Source of the DNA: Candidatus Poribacteria bacterium
GTDB lineage: Bacteria; Poribacteria; WGA-4E; PCPOR2b
Reading direction: 5' to 3'
DNA: 64,000 bases
Assembly (NCBI GenBank): GCA_022826645.1
Contig: JAJDUM010000060.1
Location: 62,001-126,000, forward strand
In this document: in pieces, positions 43,511 to 52,059 of the stretch
Layout: every line of letters begins with the position of its first letter
Numbering within the stretch: position 1 is the first letter of the stretch
Notes under the pieces: model-generated
Seen by the model: the letters and a program-made list of their open reading frames with translations, nothing else
Databases searched by the model: none
Told to the model about the DNA's origin: nothing
Translations under genes and position numbers: made by a program

Positions 43511-45139
43511 ATGGTCATGAATCGCCTGAAGTTTCAACGCAAGCTGCTGATTCTTTTTGTGGGAATGGCACTGCTACCCACTGCTGTCCTCGTTTTCGTC
43601 TCCTACCATCTTATTAGTCGAAGCGTGGAGCGTTGGGCAAATCACCAAATTGCGTTAACGCTTACGAACTCCGCAGCAATTATTGAAGGTGCCAGTGAAA
43701 TCGCCCACACGCTCGAACTCTATGAGAACCTACCCCTGACGGACACCGCTGAACTTTTGGCGGTTGATGAGGACTTGGTTGTCGTATTGGATGATTTTGA
43801 CCCGGAAGCTGTCAAGATCCGAGCCACCGCACTCGCGGATACCTACGGTGATTACCTCATCGCCATCTACGGCTGGGACGGCCATCTCGTTTTTAGCACT
43901 AATCCGAATCACCCACCCGAAACACTCACCACTCTTTTGGGTCCGTTGGAGGCGTTACCTGATGCTCCAACCATCTCAGACGAATTGGCAGACCAAGGTT
44001 TTTTGATTTGTGGTGTACCAATCTTCTCAGAGGATGGGACGAAACGCTTGGGGGCGGTAGTGGTTGGGAAATCTATGGCATTGACGCTCGCCCAAATGCG
44101 AACCCAGATGTCAGCCATCCAAAATAAACTCAGTCCTCTGGAAACAGATCTCAATGCGGAAGGGACCGCATATCGTCGAACGGAGCGAGATGCAACGATT
44201 ATTGCCCTGTTGATTACGGCAGCACTGATTGTCATCGTCGCCCTTTTTGTGAGCAAGGTTCTCGCAAAAGGGGTTAACACCCCAATCCGATCCCTTGTTA
44301 CCGGCACAGAAGAAATCTCCAAGGGAAACCTTGACTATCAGGTGGCGGTGCAAACTGATGATGAGTTCGCTCTCTTAGCCGGTGCTTTCAACCGGATGGT
44401 CTCTGATCTGAAAGCACGCACTGAGGAGTTAAGGCGCGCGGAAAAAATCGCGGCGTGGCAGGATATTGCACAGAAGTTAGCGCATGAGATCAAGAATCCA
44501 TTAACCCCGATTCAGTTGTCGGCGGAACGTTTGCAGCGTCGTTACCGTAATAACCCTGATGATCTCTCCGAACTGTTGGAACGCTGCACGCAAACGATTA
44601 TCGCCGAAGTTGAAGGGTTGCGACGGTTACTCGATGAGTTTTCCGTGCTCGCTCAGATGCCCGCCCCGGAACTCTCCCCCGTGGACCTGCGTGAGACGCT
44701 TGATGCGACGTTAGCACTCTTCGACGAATTTCCCAACCATATCAATTGTCAAATCAACTTTCCCGCTAATCTTCCTACCGTTACGGCGGATGCAGATCAC
44801 CTCAAGCGTGCATACCTCAACCTTATCAATAATGCCATTGAAGCGATGTCGGAGGAAGGGGAGAAGAAAGGGTGCTTGGCAATTCGCGCTTTTGTATCAA
44901 CAGACGGATCCAAAGTGTTCGTACAATTCGCCGATACTGGACCGGGCATGTCTGCTGAAGTTCGACCGAAACTGTTCACCCCGCATGTTTCCACCAAGCG
45001 GGATGGGATGGGACTCGGATTGGCAATTGTCAAAAAGGTGATGACGGATCTCGGCGGGGATATTCGGCTTGAGGACACCCAACCCAATCAGGTTGGTGCA
45101 ACCTTCACCCTGTGGCTGAGAGCAATTGCGAAGGATTGA
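43511..45139 (+). CDS. NtrY-like sensor histidine kinase
   Basis: A 542-residue membrane kinase with TM1 near residues 13-35, a periplasmic sensing region of about 190 residues, TM2 near 227-250, a HAMP domain, and a HisKA helix with the phosphorylated His in KLAHEIKNPLTPIQL near residue 327. This H-box resembles NtrY. The HATPase domain has the N box YLNLINNAIEAM, the G1 box DTGPGMS and the G2 box GMGLGLAIVKKVM. No response regulator is adjacent, so it is an orphan within this window. The start is ambiguous between 43511 and 43517. No promoter is seen, so it may be read through from dapA. Confidence 0.9.
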   Translation: MVMNRLKFQRKLLILFVGMALLPTAVLVFVSYHLISRSVERWANHQIALTLTNSAAIIEGASEIAHTLELYENLPLTDTAELLAVDEDLVVVLDDFDPEAVKIRATALADTYGDYLIAIYGWDGHLVFSTNPNHPPETLTTLLGPLEALPDAPTISDELADQGFLICGVPIFSEDGTKRLGAVVVGKSMALTLAQMRTQMSAIQNKLSPLETDLNAEGTAYRRTERDATIIALLITAALIVIVALFVSKVLAKGVNTPIRSLVTGTEEISKGNLDYQVAVQTDDEFALLAGAFNRMVSDLKARTEELRRAEKIAAWQDIAQKLAHEIKNPLTPIQLSAERLQRRYRNNPDDLSELLERCTQTIIAEVEGLRRLLDEFSVLAQMPAPELSPVDLRETLDATLALFDEFPNHINCQINFPANLPTVTADADHLKRAYLNLINNAIEAMSEEGEKKGCLAIRAFVSTDGSKVFVQFADTGPGMSAEVRPKLFTPHVSTKRDGMGLGLAIVKKVMTDLGGDIRLEDTQPNQVGATFTLWLRAIAKD

Positions 45140-45171
45140 GTTTGCATGATGGAGGGGAAAATATCTAACGT

Positions 45172-45201
45172 TTGATACTAATCTGCGTTATCATGTATAC
45201 T
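45172..45201 (+). promoter_or_regulatory. Promoter of the HsdR-N-like nuclease gene
   Basis: TTGATA (45172-45177), an 18-bp spacer, TATACT (45196-45201), followed by GGAGG just before the ATG at 45226. The leader would be under 20 nt. Confidence 0.6.
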
Positions 45202-45225
45202 GGACTTTAATTATGGAGGTAAAAA

Positions 45226-46281
45226 ATGTCTGATAAATTGCTGGAAGTTATAGAAGACTTACAGTCAGATGAGAACTTAAACTCCCTTAGCGAAGCTGAT
45301 ATAAGCCTAGGTGTTATTCTGAGAATATTGGATGCGCTGAGTTGGAGCACATATAATCGCCGAGAAGTAAGTCCTGAATATTCTGTAGAAAACAGATGGG
45401 TAGACTATGCTTTGTTGATCGGCAACACACCACAGATATTCATTGAAGTGAAAAAAGGGGGTGAACCGCTGGAAAGACACCAAGAACAACTTCTAGATTA
45501 CGCTTTTAGACAGGGTGTTAAAGTTGCAATACTTACCAACGGCGCAACTTGGTGGTTTTATCTGCCGCTTCGAGCGGTAAGTTGGGAACAGAGAAAAGTC
45601 GCTACTGTGGAACTGGATAAACAGGACAAGGGGGAGATTGCCCAAAAATTGGTGAATCTTCTCGGTAAAGAAAATGTGAGATCTGGGAAAGCTGTCCAAA
45701 ACGCAGAAGTTCTTTACAAGAAGCGTCAAAGTTCGGCGACCTTACCGGAGGCGTGGAATCAGCTAATGAGTGAGCCGGACGGTTTGCTTATGGAACTCCT
45801 TGCAGAAAAGACAGAGGAATTATGTGGGCATAAGCCAGATAAGCACGAAGTAGAGCAATTTCTGCTGGCACATCTTCAAGATATAAGGATAACGAAGTCC
45901 CCAGATCCTATTTCCCCCAAACCAAAACCTCAGAAAGACACGAAACGCAAGGCATTTACAGTTACGAAACCCACGGCGTTTACGTTTAACGGACACAGAG
46001 AAGAGGTTTCGTCGTGGAAGGAAATGATACTCAAATTATGTAAGATACTGTATGCCGATCACGCGGATTTTGAGCAACGGGTATTAGAGATAAAAGGAAG
46101 CAGAGGTCGCCGCTTCTTTTCAAGAAATGCTGACGATGTTCAGGAAGGTTTGGAGATAAATGGAACAGGTATTTATGTTGACACCTTCCTCGATGCTGAA
46201 TGGGCTAAAAGATTCGCGGAAAAGATTATCACCGAATTTGGGTATGGTAAAGGCAGCCTGTCATTTGAGGTGCGTCAGTAA
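45226..46281 (+). CDS. Orphan HsdR N-terminal-type PD-(D/E)XK nuclease-like protein
   Basis: A 351-residue protein whose N-terminal 150 residues match the type I restriction enzyme R N-terminal domain. The catalytic Asp is at 60 (RWVDYALL), and EVK at 74-76 completes the D...EXK motif, with a following LERHQEQLLDYA helix and AILTNGATWWFY strand. A linker rich in Pro/Lys (about 225-245) leads to a C-terminal domain of about 100 residues ending EINGTGIYVDTFLDAEWAKRFAEKIITEFGYG, a domain also seen at the end of other HsdR-N proteins. There is no helicase domain and no methylase or specificity gene nearby. A defence or DNA-repair nuclease is likely. Confidence 0.82.
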   Translation: MSDKLLEVIEDLQSDENLNSLSEADISLGVILRILDALSWSTYNRREVSPEYSVENRWVDYALLIGNTPQIFIEVKKGGEPLERHQEQLLDYAFRQGVKVAILTNGATWWFYLPLRAVSWEQRKVATVELDKQDKGEIAQKLVNLLGKENVRSGKAVQNAEVLYKKRQSSATLPEAWNQLMSEPDGLLMELLAEKTEELCGHKPDKHEVEQFLLAHLQDIRITKSPDPISPKPKPQKDTKRKAFTVTKPTAFTFNGHREEVSSWKEMILKLCKILYADHADFEQRVLEIKGSRGRRFFSRNADDVQEGLEINGTGIYVDTFLDAEWAKRFAEKIITEFGYGKGSLSFEVRQ

Positions 46282-46392
46282 ACATCAACGCTCAGATTGT
46301 CTATACTACCTTTCCTTGACAAATCACATGATACAAACAAGGTGGAAATCTCATAGAGGTCAACAATCGAGCTTGACAAAAAGGAAGAAAAC

Positions 46393-47778
46393 ATGATTGA
46401 TAAGCAATATCTCTTGAGCGATGAGGCGATGCAGGATTTCATCATCAACGGATATGTGGTGGTGAAACCATCGCTCTCTCCAAATTTCCACAAATCTGTT
46501 TTCCAACAAACGTTAGCGTTGATTGAAAAAGGAGAGCAGTTGGGGAATAATCTGCTGCTGCCCAAAGTCCCCATGCTTCAGCAGGTGTTCGACGATCCAG
46601 CAGTGCATGGTGCGCTCACCAGCATTTTGGGACAAAACTATGTCATGAATCAACACCGCGCGTGCCACTATCATCCGCCAGGAAGCAAGGCGCAAGATTG
46701 GCATAAAGATTATCCGTTGGGCGGGAATGTACGATATCACCGGACGCGATTAGCGATGGCTTTTTATTATCCACAGGATGTTACCAAAGATATGGGTCCC
46801 ACGGCGATTCAGCCCGCCACGCAGTACTACATGACCCCATCGGAGGATGCCGGGTTATCTCTTTGTGGTGATGCCGGCACAGTGACAATCGTGCACTATG
46901 AACTCTGGCATCGAGCTACGGAGAATCTAAGTAACAGAATCCGATTCATGCTGAAGTTTCTCTTTTGTCGAACAGAGGAGCCTCAACAGCCCTCATGGAA
47001 TGCAGAAAATCCAAATTGGGAATCTAATCAGACCGCTCCTGCCGAACATCAAGCGATATGGGACCATCTTTGGAAATGGTATCATGGAGTGCAAAACGGG
47101 GCGATGGATCCGACAGCAGTATTGCCCCCCAATGACCTTTCAGAATTGATGCGGGGGTTGCAGGACGGGCTAAACCATGAAAATGAGGCAACGCGTCTCA
47201 ACGCGGCTTATGTGTTGGGGAACATTGGTGAACCCGCGATACCAACATTGATAGAAGCATTACAACAAGAATCGAAAGCGGCTTGGAATCGAAACCTGGA
47301 CCGTGGAGACTTCACCAATCCGAGTCAACTTGATTCTATCTATGGGTTGGCTGCTGTAGGCGAACCTGCTGTGCCTGCACTGACTGACGCGTTGGCTGAT
47401 GCGGACTGGTGGACGCGTGCAGGGGCTGCTGCCGCGTTGGGGTGTATGGGTGAACCTGCACACGGTGCCGTGCCCGCATTAGTCGCGGCGTTGAAGGATG
47501 ATTCGGAGTGGGTTCGTCGGAATGCGGCGGATACACTAGGGAATATCGGTCCGTCGGCTCGGTCGGCTGTGCCAGCACTGATCGAGGCATTGGGGGATGA
47601 CAGACCGGTATCGCGTTGGTCTCTCTCGGATTCGCCGTTGCGGGAAAACGCTACGATCGCATTAGCGAAGATGGGGAAACTCCCTCAGAGTGCCATTCCT
47701 GTAATGGAAGAAGCATTGCAAGATGAGAATCAGTACATCCGCTCATGGGCTGCCATTGCTTTGGAGCAATGTACCTAA
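46393..47778 (+). CDS. PhyH dioxygenase fused to HEAT repeats
   Basis: A 461-residue two-part protein. The N-terminal 250 residues are a phytanoyl-CoA dioxygenase domain with the iron HXD in QDWHKDYPLG near residue 99-101, a distal His in TIVHYELWHRAT and an Arg further on. From about residue 260 come four or five HEAT/PBS-lyase-type repeats (NAAYVLGNIGEPAIPTLIEAL, AAAALGCMGEPAHGAVPALVAAL, NAADTLGNIGPSARSAVPALIEAL), which form a solenoid for protein binding. The fusion suggests the oxygenase acts on, or is brought to, a protein partner. The stop codon overlaps that of the convergent SgrR-like gene by 2 bp within four shared bases. Confidence 0.88.
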   Translation: MIDKQYLLSDEAMQDFIINGYVVVKPSLSPNFHKSVFQQTLALIEKGEQLGNNLLLPKVPMLQQVFDDPAVHGALTSILGQNYVMNQHRACHYHPPGSKAQDWHKDYPLGGNVRYHRTRLAMAFYYPQDVTKDMGPTAIQPATQYYMTPSEDAGLSLCGDAGTVTIVHYELWHRATENLSNRIRFMLKFLFCRTEEPQQPSWNAENPNWESNQTAPAEHQAIWDHLWKWYHGVQNGAMDPTAVLPPNDLSELMRGLQDGLNHENEATRLNAAYVLGNIGEPAIPTLIEALQQESKAAWNRNLDRGDFTNPSQLDSIYGLAAVGEPAVPALTDALADADWWTRAGAAAALGCMGEPAHGAVPALVAALKDDSEWVRRNAADTLGNIGPSARSAVPALIEALGDDRPVSRWSLSDSPLRENATIALAKMGKLPQSAIPVMEEALQDENQYIRSWAAIALEQCT

Positions 47779-49394
47779 CTTGACTGATGGCGTTCGACGG
47801 TGACTTGGTTCATATTTTGAAGCAAATCAAGGAGACTGGTGAGGTTATCGTCGAACTGGATTTCTAACGGCGAGACTGTGTATTCAAAACAGGGTGCCAG
47901 TAGAATCACCGCGAAGTCTTCCTGTAGGAGGTTCAGCACGCGTCGTCCAATCCTTCTTCTTGATGCCATGTTCGTTGTTTGGTCAAGTTGAGAGAGCAGC
48001 GCATCCACTTGGGGATTGGTGTATTCAAAAAAGTTGTACTTCCCATCGGAATGAAAAAACCATGACAGGCGGTTGTACTCCAAACCCAAAAAGAGTTGAG
48101 TTAAAAAGGCCTCCGCCTCTTCCCGCATCTCTCCTTTGACAGAGATAGGATTCACCACAGTGGACCCCGCTGATCGTCCAATGAGATGAGCCAAGTGGTG
48201 TAACGTCCCTCCCGCAGGGTGCTCCACCCTCGAACAGGCTACCCGAATATCAAGGGGCTGAGAAGACGGTACAATCTCCGGTTCCTCAGCGCCTTCGCCC
48301 ACGCTCAGATAAAAGTTGATTGCTCGATAATCAATAGATTGTTTCAGCAAACTACAGTTCCGTTTATCTGAGAAGAGACCGTGCTGATTATTAAGAACTA
48401 GGGCGTAGTAGTTATCTTGAAAAAAGGGCCACTGTTGACAAGGTGCTGTCGTTGAAAATTGGTAGAGCGGCTGCAGCGCATGGATATAGAGATAGAGCAG
48501 ATCAATTGTCCCATCTTCGAGTGCCTTAACGGCATTGGCGGGTCGTGTGAAACGTTTCACGGTCAACCAATCGATACAGGTATTCTCGCCACGATAATAA
48601 TCTGGATTGTGCTCGAAGTAAAGGGTCATGATATCTGGACGGAAACGCTTTAGTTGATAGGCACCAGAAGTCACGCTATAGGGTTGGGTTGAGTGGGAAG
48701 GGAGCGGACAGATATAGCGTAGCCAAAAGGGAAAGAGCGCCTCTGCTTGAGACAGTCGAATGCGGAGTTGTGTCTTGCCGTCGGGTTTAATCTCTGTGAT
48801 AATCGGAGCGATACGGCTTGCAGAAAACGCTTCGGTGACCTCTTCAAAAGTAATCGGCTTCCCATCGCTCCAACGAAGATCCTCTCTCAAGGTCAACTGC
48901 CACTCCGCATGTCCTTTCACCGCTTCACAACCGATTGCAAGCCGTTCTTCGATCTCTCCGTTTTGGTAGGACATCAGGAGGGGATCATAGCATAGGAACT
49001 GAAGCCAAGAAAACAGCATCGGGTCCGGTCGGTCTAAAGATCCCATTTCGATGTCCGTTAATTCCCCGATTTCGAGCCAACTCAGAGGTGTCCACTCGTC
49101 GGGGTGTTTGATACGCAGGCTTCCTGTATAGGAGATGCCGATTTGCTTTTGAAAGTGTTGGGCAATCTCCTGCTGATCGGGTGCCCACTGATTCAGCAGT
49201 GATAGCAGAAATTGCACCTGTGCTGGTTGCAGGGAGGGCTTGGTCAACTGGTGTCTGAGAAGGTTCACCTCTTTTTTGCAGCGTCTGACGTGCCGTGACG
49301 AAATTCCGATTCCCTCAGCAATCTCTGCGTCGCTGGCTTGGGAGTGCTGCTCTTGATAAGCAATAAGTTTGAGGAGCGTATCGACTTTGGACAT
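47775..49394 (-). CDS. SgrR-family transcriptional regulator with solute-binding domain
   Basis: A 539-residue protein with an N-terminal winged helix-turn-helix (DAEIAEGIGISSRHVRRCKKEVNLL near residues 22-46) fused to an SBP_bac_5 periplasmic-binding-type domain, as in SgrR/YbaE. The binding domain's core segments LREDLRWSDGKPITFEEV and SGAYQLKRF are clear. SgrR of E. coli senses sugar-phosphate stress, and this homologue presumably binds a sugar or peptide in the cytoplasm. I use the ATG at 49394; the frame is open to 49571, which would add 59 residues. It is divergent from the propeller array, with a perfect inverted repeat between them. Confidence 0.85.
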   Translation of the reverse strand: MSKVDTLLKLIAYQEQHSQASDAEIAEGIGISSRHVRRCKKEVNLLRHQLTKPSLQPAQVQFLLSLLNQWAPDQQEIAQHFQKQIGISYTGSLRIKHPDEWTPLSWLEIGELTDIEMGSLDRPDPMLFSWLQFLCYDPLLMSYQNGEIEERLAIGCEAVKGHAEWQLTLREDLRWSDGKPITFEEVTEAFSASRIAPIITEIKPDGKTQLRIRLSQAEALFPFWLRYICPLPSHSTQPYSVTSGAYQLKRFRPDIMTLYFEHNPDYYRGENTCIDWLTVKRFTRPANAVKALEDGTIDLLYLYIHALQPLYQFSTTAPCQQWPFFQDNYYALVLNNQHGLFSDKRNCSLLKQSIDYRAINFYLSVGEGAEEPEIVPSSQPLDIRVACSRVEHPAGGTLHHLAHLIGRSAGSTVVNPISVKGEMREEAEAFLTQLFLGLEYNRLSWFFHSDGKYNFFEYTNPQVDALLSQLDQTTNMASRRRIGRRVLNLLQEDFAVILLAPCFEYTVSPLEIQFDDNLTSLLDLLQNMNQVTVERHQSS

Positions 49395-49622
49395 TTGTGC
49401 ACCTGCCAATTCAGTCCCATCTTTGGAAGCACCTTCCCACAAATAGGGCAACTCACCCGATATCAGTGACCGATTTTTTAGACATTTCTGGTTTTTGTCA
49501 ACGGTGATCTGTATAGGAACAGCGTTTCGACAACCCTCCATGTCAAGAGGACACTGATTGCCTCCCTCCAAAACAGTTCACAGTATAAACCTCCTTGCTT
49601 TCGATTTGCAACTAGTTTTTGA

Positions 49623-49651
49623 GAAGTATGGACATATCATGTCCATACTTC
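49623..49651. promoter_or_regulatory. Perfect 13-bp inverted repeat, candidate operator of the SgrR-like regulator
   Basis: The arms gaagtatggacat (49623-49635) and atgtccatacttc (49639-49651) are perfectly complementary with a 3-bp spacer. The element lies in the divergent space between the SgrR-like gene and the propeller array, about 40 bp upstream of a TATAAT box. It is sized like a dimeric operator, although an RNA hairpin function is also possible. Confidence 0.65.
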
Positions 49652-49691
49652 CAAAAGGGACTGGATTTTCAGTGTGATTGGTTGGTATGCT

Positions 49692-49697
49692 TATAAT
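49692..49697 (+). promoter_or_regulatory. -10 box of the propeller-array promoter
   Basis: A perfect TATAAT lies 85 bp before the first array gene. The -35 at the right spacing is poor, which would fit a promoter that needs an activator bound at the inverted repeat 40 bp upstream. Confidence 0.5.
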
Positions 49698-49781
49698 CAC
49701 AATAGGGACAGGTAGGTCTTTGAGCCGATTCCACGGTTCATATTCGCCTAACTTTGAGCGTATGGATAAAGGAGGAAGACA

Positions 49782-50876
49782 ATGAAACTCGGATGGTTCA
49801 AACGACAGATACAAGCCTGCCACCTTCACGGTGGACTTTTAATGCTCGCTGCGTGTTTTCTCTTGGCATCAGCAAGTCTGCTGCAAGCTGCTGACGCAAG
49901 GATTGCCTTTATGTCCACCCGCAACTCAAATAATGGCGAAATCTTCCTGATGAATCCTGATGGAAAAAGAGTTCGGCAACTTACCAGACACCTTCAATAT
50001 GACAGCGCACCTGCTTGGTCTCCTGATGGGAAGAAAATCACCTTTGCATCATTTCGAGATTTACACAAGCCGAAAGGAATAATTTTCGCTGAGATTTATG
50101 TGATGAATCCCGATGGGACTAATCCCATTAACCTGACTCAATCACCAAAAAGAGCAGACTTTAGTTCTTCTTGGTCTCCGGACGGAAAACAGATTGCCTT
50201 TACATCTGATGAGGGTTTCAAGTGGGATGGTAGTGGTGGATCCCGTCGGAATATTTGGGTGATGGATGCTAATGGAGGGAACCCACGTAACTTAACCAAC
50301 CATGAAGCCCTAGACTCATCTCCGGATTGGTCACCGGACGGAATGCAGATTGCATTTGAATCTAACCGGGACGGAGGTTGGGAAGTCGATTTCTGGAAAG
50401 CACCTTCGGACATCTATGTCATGACCCTTGACGGTGCAAATCTTATCAATCTCACCAACCACCCGGCCGCAGATGGTAGTCCTGATTGGTCACCGGACGG
50501 AAATCGGATTGCATTTGCATCTAACCGGGACGGTGACGACAATAAGGAAATCTATGTGATGAATGCTGATGGGACAAATCCCATTAACCTCACCAATCAC
50601 CCGGCCGCAGATGGTAGTCCTGATTGGTCACCGGACGGAAATCAGATTGTATTTGTATCTAACCGGGACGGAGATTGGGAAAGAAATCCCAAAGATAATT
50701 GGGACGTCTTTGTGATGAACGCTGACGGGACTAACCCCATTAACCTCACCAATAATCGCGCATGGGATAGTAGTCCTGCATGGGAACCGGTACCAAACTT
50801 GAGCGTTACCTCAAAGGGGAAATTGGCAACTTTATGGGGAAAAGTCAAGCGCGGCAATACCTACGGAGTCAGGTAG
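49782..50876 (+). CDS. Exported TolB-like propeller, array member 1 (subfamily A)
   Basis: A 364-residue protein with a long basic N-region and a signal peptide (core about 17-33, cut near LQA), then five TolB/PD40 repeats plus closing strands, consistent with a six-bladed propeller. Repeats have the pattern WSPDGxxIAFxSxRD followed by IYVMxxDGTNPINLTNHPA. Subfamily A is marked by STRNSNNGEIFLMNPDGKRVRQLTRH and an NIWVMDANGG third repeat. The C-terminus ends KLATLWGKVKRGNTYGVR. The ribosome site AGGAGG is shared with the whole array. The function is unknown; surface binding or sensing is inferred. Confidence 0.87.
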   Translation: MKLGWFKRQIQACHLHGGLLMLAACFLLASASLLQAADARIAFMSTRNSNNGEIFLMNPDGKRVRQLTRHLQYDSAPAWSPDGKKITFASFRDLHKPKGIIFAEIYVMNPDGTNPINLTQSPKRADFSSSWSPDGKQIAFTSDEGFKWDGSGGSRRNIWVMDANGGNPRNLTNHEALDSSPDWSPDGMQIAFESNRDGGWEVDFWKAPSDIYVMTLDGANLINLTNHPAADGSPDWSPDGNRIAFASNRDGDDNKEIYVMNADGTNPINLTNHPAADGSPDWSPDGNQIVFVSNRDGDWERNPKDNWDVFVMNADGTNPINLTNNRAWDSSPAWEPVPNLSVTSKGKLATLWGKVKRGNTYGVR

Positions 50877-50917
50877 AATCTGTGAGAAACTTAGCAGATA
50901 GATAAAGGAGGAAAACG

Positions 50918-52018
50918 ATGAAACTCGCATGGCTCAAACGAAAGATACAAGCCTGCTATCTGCGTAGTGGGCTCTTGGTTCTCGCGGTGAACCTTCTCTT
51001 GGTATCGGCAAGTCTGACACAAGCCGCTAACACAAGGATTGCCTTTATGTCCACCCGCAGCGAAAGGAATGGCGAAATTTTCGTGATGAACCCCGATGGA
51101 AAACGAGTTCGTCGTCTCACCAGACATCCTCAATACGATACGGTGCCCGCTTGGTCCCCTGATGGTCAGAAAATTACCTTCATGTCATTCCGGGATGAGC
51201 ACCGAATTGAAGCAGGGGGAATAATCCTTGGTGATATTTATGTGATGAACGCCGATGGGACCAATCCTGTTAACCTGACTCAATCAGTAGAAAGACCAGA
51301 GAGTATTTCCTCTTGGTCGCCGGACGGAAAACAGATTGCCTTCAGATCTGCCAAGTACTTCAGGTGGGATAATCTTTTCCACTCGGACATTTGGGTGATG
51401 GATGCAGACGGCGGTAATCCCCGTAACCTGACCAACCATCATGCCCAAGATACATCTCCGGATTGGTCTCCGGATGGAACGCAGATTGCTTTCCACTCTG
51501 ACCGCAACAGAGATTGGGAATTCGAGGTCCAAGGCAAGAATTGGGAAGTCTATGTGATGAACACTGACGGGGCAAACCTCATCAATCTCACCAATCACCC
51601 CGCTGGAGATGGTCAACCGGATTGGTCGCCAGACGGAAGACAGATTGCATTCACTTCTGATCGTGATAGAAAAGATGCCGACGACGAAAACACGGAGGTC
51701 TATGTAATGAATGCTGACGGTACTAATCCCATCAACCTCACCAATCACCCCGCTGCGGACGGTCGACCCGATTGGTCACCGGATGGAAGACAGATTGCAT
51801 TCACTTCTGATCGTGACAGAAACGATGACGGCACCAAAAACAGAGAAATCTATGTGATGAACGCTGATGGAACCAACCCTATTAACACCACCAATCACCC
51901 AGCTAACGATAGTAGCCCCTCATGGGGATCTGTCCGTTCCCTAGGTGTTTCTTCTGAAGGGAGATTGGTCACTTTATGGGGAAAAGTCAAGCGCGGCAAT
52001 ACCTACGGAGTGAGGTAG
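50918..52018 (+). CDS. Exported TolB-like propeller, array member 2 (subfamily A)
   Basis: A 366-residue paralogue of member 1, 41 bp after it, with the same signal peptide type and the same repeat order. Its third repeat keeps the DIWVMDADGG form of subfamily A. The last two repeats carry charged inserts (DRDRKDADDENTEVYVM and DRDRNDDGTKNREIYVM), where surface loops would be. The C-terminal tail is RLVTLWGKVKRGNTYGVR. The gap before it and the first 10 codons are nearly the same as in member 3, pointing to recent duplication. Confidence 0.87.
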   Translation: MKLAWLKRKIQACYLRSGLLVLAVNLLLVSASLTQAANTRIAFMSTRSERNGEIFVMNPDGKRVRRLTRHPQYDTVPAWSPDGQKITFMSFRDEHRIEAGGIILGDIYVMNADGTNPVNLTQSVERPESISSWSPDGKQIAFRSAKYFRWDNLFHSDIWVMDADGGNPRNLTNHHAQDTSPDWSPDGTQIAFHSDRNRDWEFEVQGKNWEVYVMNTDGANLINLTNHPAGDGQPDWSPDGRQIAFTSDRDRKDADDENTEVYVMNADGTNPINLTNHPAADGRPDWSPDGRQIAFTSDRDRNDDGTKNREIYVMNADGTNPINTTNHPANDSSPSWGSVRSLGVSSEGRLVTLWGKVKRGNTYGVR

Positions 52019-52059
52019 AATCTGTGAGAAACTTGGCAGATAGATAAAGGAGGAAAACG

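Noticed and set aside
51284-51748. Long minus-strand open frames opposite the propeller array
   Set aside because: They recur in every member because the plus-strand repeats are codon-biased; they are mirror images of the propeller repeats.
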